Assembly: GCA_018303645.1 (NCBI GenBank)
Contig: JAGVXR010000058.1
Coordinates: forward strand, 1-45,757
Reading direction: 5' to 3'
DNA from: Candidatus Woesearchaeota archaeon
Lineage (GTDB): Archaea; Nanobdellota; Nanobdellia; Woesearchaeales; GW2011-AR4
DNA: 45,757 nucleotides
Both the position numbers and the translations under genes were made by a program. A model generated the notes under the pieces. The model saw nothing but the letters and a program-made list of their open reading frames with translations, did not search any database and had not been told where the DNA came from. Shown here one piece after another: positions 41,084-45,757 of this stretch (its first letter is position 1; every line of letters starts with the position of its first letter).

Positions 41084-41879
41084 TGATTACCGAGTTTAAA
41101 TTCCCGCTTTTGAAGCTTGCAATTGCTATTTCATCAAATCCTATTTGATTGAATATTTTTTCAATTAATTGAAGATTGCTATTTATTGTTGATTTATCAG
41201 CCTCCTTGGCTTCTATTCTCGCCAAACTGCCAAAATGCCTTACCCTCAATTCCCTTATTCCGAAATCTTTGAGAAAATTTTCAGCTTCTTCAATCATTGA
41301 CAATTTTTTCAGTGTTATCTCGCTTCCATAAGGCACTCTTGAAGATAGGCACGGAGATGACGGCTTGTCCCAAATTCTTAAACCAAGCTCTTTTGCCAGT
41401 TGCCTGACTTCATTTTTTGTGATTTCGGCTTTTTTTAACGGGCTTATCACATTGTTTTCATCGGCAGCCTTAAGCCCTGGGCGAAAGTCACCCAAGTCGT
41501 CAAAGTTTGTTCCATTTAGGATGTTTTTAATTCCAAGTTGTTCAGAAATCAATTTAAGCTTTGTATAAAGCTCTGATTTGCAGTGATAGCACCTGTTGCT
41601 TGGGTTTTTCAGGTAGTTTTCATTTTGAGTTTCTTCTGTATTTATTATTAAATGCTTTGCGCCAATCTGCTTCGCTATATTTTTTGTTTCTTCCAGTTCT
41701 CTTCTTGGCAATGAAGGGCTGTCTGCAGTAACAGCAACAACATTATTGCCTAAAATATCATGAGCTACTTTAAGAACTAACGCGCTGTCAACCCCGCCAG
41801 AAAACGCGACTATTGCGCTGCCTAGTTTTTTTATCTCATTCCTAAGTTTTTCATATTTTTGGCTTAATTCTTTTTCCAT
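41064..41879 (-). CDS. larE: LarE, sulfur-transferring PP-loop enzyme
   Basis: 271 residues with the PP-loop AFSGGVDSALVLKV, RCYHCKSELYTKL and KPSSPCLSSRVPYGSEI. In the well-studied LarE one Cys in this last region gives its own sulfur to make the thiocarboxylates of the cofactor; the Cys of SPCLSSR is in that place. The extra Cys pair (CYHC) could point to an Fe-S form, but that is inference. It begins 5 bp after the nickel permease stop and overlaps larB, a tight operon. Confidence 0.92.
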   Translation of the reverse strand: MEKELSQKYEKLRNEIKKLGSAIVAFSGGVDSALVLKVAHDILGNNVVAVTADSPSLPRRELEETKNIAKQIGAKHLIINTEETQNENYLKNPSNRCYHCKSELYTKLKLISEQLGIKNILNGTNFDDLGDFRPGLKAADENNVISPLKKAEITKNEVRQLAKELGLRIWDKPSSPCLSSRVPYGSEITLKKLSMIEEAENFLKDFGIRELRVRHFGSLARIEAKEADKSTINSNLQLIEKIFNQIGFDEIAIASFKSGNLNSVINVRAKN

Positions 41880-41884
41880 TTTAC

Positions 41885-42538
41885 CTAAAATAACATCAAT
41901 GCCCCATAAACCACTCCAGCAGAGCCTGTGCCTAAAGAAACAAGCTTGTATATTTTTTCGCTGTGCAGTTTTATCAGCGGGTATGAAAAGGCAAACGCAA
42001 AAAGCAGCATTCCAAGGGCAACGCCAAAGCTGAACAGTCCAATTGCTGCAATCAAGCCTGCAAGCGATGTGACTGCAAGCGAGGCAGCAAACAGCATCAA
42101 AAGCTCGTTGTTGCTTGCGAGCCCGTGCACGACTCCGATTCCAAACATGTGCTTGTGGGCACGCTTATCATAATGCCTCTTGAGATGAATGTGCGGATGT
42201 GAATGAACTATGCTTCCGTGCCTATGCGCATGAGAATGAAGGCTTAAAAAATTCTTCAAGCTTAAAATTCCAAGCATTATCAGCATTAACCCGGCAATCT
42301 TTTCGAAATGCGGAAGGACATTGCTCAAAAAAGACTCCTTAAAAATGAAAAATATTATTGTTATAGTTGCTGCCGTAAGCATGTGCCCGGCTGCCCAGCT
42401 GAAGCCGATTTTTATAGATGATTTTATTGAATCAGATCTCCTTAATATGTTTGAGGCTGCAATCAGGTGGTCGGAGTCATAGCTGTGCCTGAACCCGAGC
42501 GTCAAGGCAAGAGCCATAAACGAGATTGATTCCAGCAT
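41885..42538 (-). CDS. Nickel/cobalt permease, UreH/NiCoT-like
   Basis: 217 residues with six or so membrane helices. The first carries the metal-binding HxxxxDH pattern (GFRHSYDSDHLIAA) that marks nickel/cobalt transporters. A His-rich loop (SLHSHAHRHGSIVHSHPH) could collect metal. A second GIGVVHGLASNNELL resembles the pairing helix of the family. It imports Ni2+ for the lar enzymes. It is the first gene of the lar operon and divergent from nikR, so it is probably repressed by Ni-NikR. Confidence 0.85.
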   Translation of the reverse strand: MLESISFMALALTLGFRHSYDSDHLIAASNILRRSDSIKSSIKIGFSWAAGHMLTAATITIIFFIFKESFLSNVLPHFEKIAGLMLIMLGILSLKNFLSLHSHAHRHGSIVHSHPHIHLKRHYDKRAHKHMFGIGVVHGLASNNELLMLFAASLAVTSLAGLIAAIGLFSFGVALGMLLFAFAFSYPLIKLHSEKIYKLVSLGTGSAGVVYGALMLF

Positions 42539-42631
42539 TATATTGCAGTATATTCAGAGTTTATATAAATATTACGCTTTTTACAATCGTGTTACGAAAA
42601 ATATTTAAAGCAAAGCGATAAAATGGTTTGC

Positions 42632-43021
42632 ATGGACAAAGTTGTAAGGACTGGAATATCTTTTGAGCCTAAATTGCTGAAATTATTTGACAAATTCCTG
42701 AAGGAAAAAGGATACACGAACAGGTCGGAGGCGATTAACGACATTATAAGGGACAGGCTGACCCATATGCACGAAAGCCAGATTATTGGAACGATAAAAG
42801 TAGTCTATGATCAGCGAGTCGGGCATTACAGCAAGAACGTCTCAAACCTTCAGCACGACTACCACTGCCAGATTGTTTCTTCAATGCACACTTACTTGGA
42901 CCACCACACATGTTTGGAGCTGATTGTTGTCAAAGGAAGGACTGAAAGGGTTAAAAAGCTGCTGAAGAAGATAAAAGACACTGAAGGGGTCAAGGAAGCG
43001 GAGTTGGTGTTGGAAGGATGA
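42632..43021 (+). CDS. nikR: Nickel-responsive regulator NikR
   Basis: 129 residues. An N-terminal ribbon-helix-helix (MDKVVRTGISFEPKLLKLFDK) precedes an ACT-like nickel-binding domain with the His/Cys ligands in LQHDYHCQIVSSMH and LDHHTCLELIVVKG. When it binds Ni2+ it represses nickel uptake genes. I use the ATG at 42632, which matches family starts; 42623 is possible. It is divergent from the permease gene with only 93 bp between, so it probably regulates that promoter and its own. I could not identify a clear GTATGA-type operator. Confidence 0.93.
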   Translation: MDKVVRTGISFEPKLLKLFDKFLKEKGYTNRSEAINDIIRDRLTHMHESQIIGTIKVVYDQRVGHYSKNVSNLQHDYHCQIVSSMHTYLDHHTCLELIVVKGRTERVKKLLKKIKDTEGVKEAELVLEG

Positions 43022-43049
43022 AATACTATTTTTGTCTCTCTTTCTTATA

Positions 43050-43505
43050 TCAAGGTGAAAGACTTTCTGGTAACCACCAATTGTCTTTTTCTATAGTAAC
43101 TTTTAGAGCTTTTAACATATCTTCTAAGTTATAGTTTCTAATTTTTCTGACTTGACCTTTATATTTTTCAAAAGTTCTAATTGGATATCCAAATCTAACA
43201 ACTTGTCCTACTTCTATATACGTATGAGAACCTTCATCTACAGGAACTATACTAACCTTTGCCTTTCTTTTACCTGTGCCAGAATGATTGATACGTGTCA
43301 GTTCTACCCCAAATTTGACAGCATCATCCAAAACAAATCTTTTCACACTTTTTGGCTCTCCATAAAAACTACTTTCCCATCCAGCTTTAGGTTTAAAATC
43401 TGCATCTTGCTCAAAGGCAGTTGTTTCCGTATATAATCTCACTACCCTTCCATTCATTCTTTTATTAATATGGTAATAATCCACTAAAATTGCATATTTT
43501 ATCAT
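43050..43505 (-). CDS. Unknown 151-residue protein
   Basis: MIKYAILVDYYHINKRMNGR with beta-rich pattern (VVRLYTETTAFEQDADF, VGQVVRFGYPIRTFEKYKG). No recognised motif. Its start follows GGTGGTTAAAA, a weak Shine-Dalgarno that recurs 29 bp earlier. The gene upstream on the same strand (43541-43942) contains the same ACTTGATGGTGGTT at its start, perhaps a local duplication. It may be co-transcribed with that gene. Confidence 0.5.
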   Translation of the reverse strand: MIKYAILVDYYHINKRMNGRVVRLYTETTAFEQDADFKPKAGWESSFYGEPKSVKRFVLDDAVKFGVELTRINHSGTGKRKAKVSIVPVDEGSHTYIEVGQVVRFGYPIRTFEKYKGQVRKIRNYNLEDMLKALKVTIEKDNWWLPESLSP

Positions 43506-43540
43506 TTTTAACCACCATCAAGTTTTCTAATCATTTTTAA

Positions 43541-43942
43541 TCACCCTAAATTGGAACTTTCTTTTTCATATTTTAAAACCATATAAAAATAAACTCCAAG
43601 CAAAGGGGGCCGAGTTAGCCGTGCTGGGTGCACCTCTACTGATTTGTCACTCATTCTTACTTCAAGCTCTGGTTGTCTATTGAAAATGCCAATCTGTGCT
43701 TTTGGCGAGTAATAATATCCAGCCTTGTGGTTTTCGTATTTTGGTTGAACGTGAGGAATACTATCATCAAATACAACTTCAAACAGCGATTTTTCCGTTC
43801 CAAAAGCACCTAATGTCTTCCTACTTATTGTATCTATTATGTGCATGCTAAAATCATTTTTTCTTAAAAATGCGTATAATATCTCCCAAACTCTATCATT
43901 TTCTGACTCTGGTTTCTGTTCTTCAGTAATTTTAACCACCAT
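43541..43942 (-). CDS. Unknown 133-residue protein, divergent from trmB
   Basis: MVVKITEEQKPESENDRVWE, soluble, with a beta-rich C terminus (GVYFYMVLKYEKE). No recognised family. I chose the ATG at 43942 because TTTAAATATAA (43961-43971) is 20-28 nt upstream; a GTG at 43960 is too close to it. It shares the divergent control region and the 19-bp palindrome with trmB, so TrmB may regulate it. Confidence 0.5.
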   Translation of the reverse strand: MVVKITEEQKPESENDRVWEILYAFLRKNDFSMHIIDTISRKTLGAFGTEKSLFEVVFDDSIPHVQPKYENHKAGYYYSPKAQIGIFNRQPELEVRMSDKSVEVHPARLTRPPLLGVYFYMVLKYEKESSNLG

Positions 43943-43977
43943 CAAGTAGGAATATGACACTTATATTTAAACTTTTG

Positions 43978-43996
43978 TGGTATTGTAACAATACCA
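43978..43996. promoter_or_regulatory. 19-bp perfect palindrome, likely TrmB operator
   Basis: TGGTATTGT-A-ACAATACCA, a perfect 9-1-9 inverted repeat. It lies 6-8 bp upstream of the trmB TATA box (44002-44009) and 8 bp upstream of the opposite gene's TATA box (43962-43970). The core TATTGTAACAAT also occurs upstream of the sigma-54-like gene (30106-30117). Confidence 0.6.
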
Positions 43997-44031
43997 TTAA
44001 ATTTATATACTAGTTATGGTCATCTAAGATA

Positions 44032-44772
44032 ATGGCGTTAGAATTCCTAAGAAAAATCGGGCTTTCAGATGGCGAGATTAAGGTTTATTCTTCCCTTCTT
44101 GACTTAGGAAAAGCTCCTTTGAATAAAATCCATGAAAGAACAGGCATTGAAAGAAGGAATATTTATGACATTCTGAACAAGCTAATTGAGCGTGGCTTAG
44201 TGACTTACATAAAAGAGAATAAAAAGAGATTATTCGAGATTAGCCATCCTAATAAAATAATTGGCTATGTAGAAGAAAAGAAACATGAATTGGATATAAC
44301 AAAGCAAGAAATAGAAAAAGAACTTCCTTCAATTCTCGAAAAATATAATTTTAAAAAGCCCGATATAAATGCAGAAATTTTCAGAGGCATAGAGGGGGTA
44401 AAAGCAGTTTGGGAGGATATGCTCAATCACAAAGAAATTTATTGGATTGGTTCTGGCAGATATGTTCCAAAGAGGCTTTCTATCTGGTTTTCCAATTATA
44501 ATAGAAGAAGAGTAAAACAAAAAGTAAAATGGCTAAATCTTATGAGAAATGAAATGAAAAAGGAAATAAAAAAGCCTTTAGAATTTGAGAAAATTAAATT
44601 TCTTCCAAAAGAATTCAGCGGCAATCCTACTGCTATTGGAATTTATGGCAATAAAATAGTTAATTTTTTGCTCGGAGAAGATTTTTTTGCATTTATGATA
44701 GAAAACAAGGAAATTGCAGATGATTACAGAAAATACCATAGTTTCTTATGGAACATAGCTAAAAACCAATAA
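44032..44772 (+). CDS. TrmB-family transcriptional regulator
   Basis: 246 residues. A winged helix at the N terminus (FLRKIGLSDGEIKVYSSLLDLGKAP, TGIERRNIYDILNKLIERGLV) is followed by a coiled coil (about residues 84-105) and a C-terminal effector domain (INAEIFRGIEGVKAVWEDML). TrmB proteins sense sugars or other small molecules and act at palindromes; in Thermococcales a site upstream of the TATA box activates. A 19-bp palindrome sits just upstream of its TATA box, so autoregulation is likely. The effector is unknown. Confidence 0.88.
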   Translation: MALEFLRKIGLSDGEIKVYSSLLDLGKAPLNKIHERTGIERRNIYDILNKLIERGLVTYIKENKKRLFEISHPNKIIGYVEEKKHELDITKQEIEKELPSILEKYNFKKPDINAEIFRGIEGVKAVWEDMLNHKEIYWIGSGRYVPKRLSIWFSNYNRRRVKQKVKWLNLMRNEMKKEIKKPLEFEKIKFLPKEFSGNPTAIGIYGNKIVNFLLGEDFFAFMIENKEIADDYRKYHSFLWNIAKNQ

Positions 44773-44803
44773 CTTAATAAACCATTTTATTTCTATCAGT
44801 TTT

Positions 44804-45160
44804 ATGGGTGGTTACAAGGTAATTAATGGCAAGGTAGTCATTGGATTGGCTGAAAAAGTCAGTGTCAAGCATCATAACGGCAGGAAAAGTGTTGTTGCCA
44901 AGATAGACACAGGCGCTACAAAAAGCTCCATTGACACGAACCTTGCGGCAGAATTAAGACTTGGTCCTGTTATTAAGTCAAAACTAGTCAAGTCAGCGCA
45001 CGGCTCAAAGCTCCGCCCGATAATTGAAGCAGAAATAGAGTTAGCGGGTAAGAAAATAAAGTCAGAGTTCACTTTGGCGGACAGGGCTCACATGAAATAC
45101 AGGATTTTAATCGGGCAGAATATATTGAAGGACGGGTTTTTGATTGATCCAACAAAATGA
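44804..45160 (+). CDS. Retropepsin-like ATP-dependent zinc-protease domain protein (RimK-associated)
   Basis: 118 residues with an aspartic-protease-like strand KIDTGATKSSID (catalytic Asp) and MKYRILIGQNILKDGFLID, matching the retropepsin-like family that often travels with RimK ATP-grasp ligases. It overlaps the DUF1643 gene by 4 bp (ATGA, 45157-45160), and rimK follows, so the three form an operon. The family name says zinc protease but the DTGA motif argues for an aspartic mechanism. The target may be the tail or peptide made by RimK. Confidence 0.8.
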   Translation: MGGYKVINGKVVIGLAEKVSVKHHNGRKSVVAKIDTGATKSSIDTNLAAELRLGPVIKSKLVKSAHGSKLRPIIEAEIELAGKKIKSEFTLADRAHMKYRILIGQNILKDGFLIDPTK

Positions 45161-45690
45161 AAAATTTTAAAGAGAATATAGAAGGATGGCAAGTACCAAA
45201 TGAACTTGTTGAATATCGTTATAGACTAGGATTTGAAGTTAATCCAAATGGAAAAAAATGTATGACTTTTATTGGTTTGAATCCGTCAGATGCACATTAT
45301 GATTATAGATTAAAGAACTTAAAGTTAGACAAAACTGCCTATATATGTAGTGAATTTTCGTTAAATGAGGGATTTAGAGAGGTAGAATTATTAAATCTTT
45401 TTGCATACAGACATAAAGAAAAGGGGGTACTTCTTAAAGTTGAAGACCCTCTTGGTGAAAATAACGATGAATTTATCAAAAATGCGGTCGAAAAAGCTGA
45501 TAAAATAGTTGTTGCTTGGGGCAGATACTTTAATTCTAAAATCTATGAAAGAGCTAAAGAAGTAGAAAAAATACTTAAACCTCCTAAAAATAAAGTTTAT
45601 TGCATTAGAAAAAATCAAGATGGTTCACCTACTCACGCTTCACGTCAAAGTCCAAAACTAAAAATTGAAAAATTGTATTTTAATAATTAA
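45157..45690 (+). CDS. DUF1643-family protein
   Basis: 177 residues with the DUF1643 pattern: CMTFIGLNPSDAHYDYR near the start, VELLNLFAYRHKEK in the middle, GENNDEFIKNAVEKADKIVVAWG and a C-terminal PTHASRQ. Members are found in phages and mobile islands; the function is unknown. It is placed between the retropepsin-like gene (4-bp overlap) and rimK. Its lower G+C and codon use (many AAA, TTT, ATT) differ from those neighbours, so it may be an insertion in an otherwise conserved pair. Confidence 0.8.
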   Translation: MKNFKENIEGWQVPNELVEYRYRLGFEVNPNGKKCMTFIGLNPSDAHYDYRLKNLKLDKTAYICSEFSLNEGFREVELLNLFAYRHKEKGVLLKVEDPLGENNDEFIKNAVEKADKIVVAWGRYFNSKIYERAKEVEKILKPPKNKVYCIRKNQDGSPTHASRQSPKLKIEKLYFNN

Positions 45691-45693
45691 AAA

Positions 45694-45757
45694 ATGAAAG
45701 CAGCAGTAATGTCATTGGGAAGCAAAAGCTCGATGATGGTAATCGAGGCTATGAAGA
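45694..45757 (+). CDS. rimK: RimK-like ATP-grasp ligase, 3' end outside window
   Basis: The first 21 codons read MKAAVMSLGSKSSMMVIEAM, matching the start of archaeal RimK-type ATP-grasp enzymes (KAAxxSLGSKSS...EAM). These add glutamate or other amino acids to protein or cofactor ends. The ATG is 3 bp after the DUF1643 stop. Cut by the window edge. The linkage to the retropepsin-like gene supports the call. Confidence 0.7.
   Translation, partial: MKAAVMSLGSKSSMMVIEAMK

Noticed and set aside
42539..42622. NikR operator of the GTATGA-N-TCATAC type
   Set aside because: No matching half-sites; the visible TAAATATT dyad is explained by two TATA boxes.
1..45757. CRISPR array, rRNA genes, or a complete prophage
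   Set aside because: No regularly spaced repeats, rRNA signatures, or capsid/terminase/portal genes were seen.

Overview
The window is a 45.8 kb piece of an archaeal chromosome, most likely from a DPANN-type lineage (Woesearchaeota or Pacearchaeota is my guess, not proven). Archaeal markers are aIF1A, ribosomal proteins S8e and L37e, an LSm protein, Pth2, class I lysyl-tRNA synthetase, a Dph2-like protein, a TrmB regulator, a class III signal peptide pilin and a tRNA with an apparent intron. Genes are short and densely packed. Most starts lie about 25-30 nt after a TATA-like box (leaderless style); a few have a GAGGTG Shine-Dalgarno.

Layout. 1-785: 3' end of an IS4/IS5-type transposase with a terminal hairpin. 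836-12327: a cell-surface block with a putative metalloprotease lipoprotein, a huge Cys-rich MopE-like protein, two pilin-like proteins, a discoidin/PKD/transglutaminase protein, a membrane-anchored surface protein and an S74 self-cleaving-chaperone protein, interrupted by a vapBC toxin-antitoxin pair. 12337-15377: an amino-acid permease fused to a methyltransferase, a shortened Dph2 and a small membrane protein, with a nested inverted repeat between the last two. 15422-18994: a surface subtilase broken by two frameshifts. 19091-24262: lipoprotein and membrane-protein handling (SppA with three small partners, LspA), aIF1A and a HhH DNA glycosylase. 24317-30619: hypothetical genes, S8e, RmuC, LSm, L37e, tRNA-Leu(TAG), and a protein that reads as a sigma-54 (RpoN) homologue. 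30740-39161: HAD phosphatase, alpha/beta hydrolase, M29-like peptidase, Pth2, a second tRNA, homoserine dehydrogenase with a convergent ACT-domain protein, and LysRS. 39185-43021: a nickel-pincer cofactor locus (larC, larB, larE, a nickel permease and a divergent nikR). 43050-45757: two unknown genes, TrmB, then a retropepsin-like protease, DUF1643 and rimK.

The standout is the sigma-54-like protein at 29092-30069. Archaeal transcription is not known to use sigma-54, yet the protein has a recognisable region I, a core-binding/HTH region and an RpoN box. Directly upstream of its TATA box is a 12-mer that also forms the core of a perfect palindrome between the divergent promoters of trmB and its neighbour, which suggests a shared regulator. 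Other points of interest are a larC gene split by a +1 shift (possible programmed frameshift), two related structured repeat elements near 28.1 and 31.6 kb, an unassigned structured 400-bp intergenic region at 30.1-30.5 kb, and the permease-methyltransferase fusion.

Four coding regions carry apparent frameshifts, three of them in two surface-protein genes. Without reads I cannot tell sequencing error from decay or programmed shifting.
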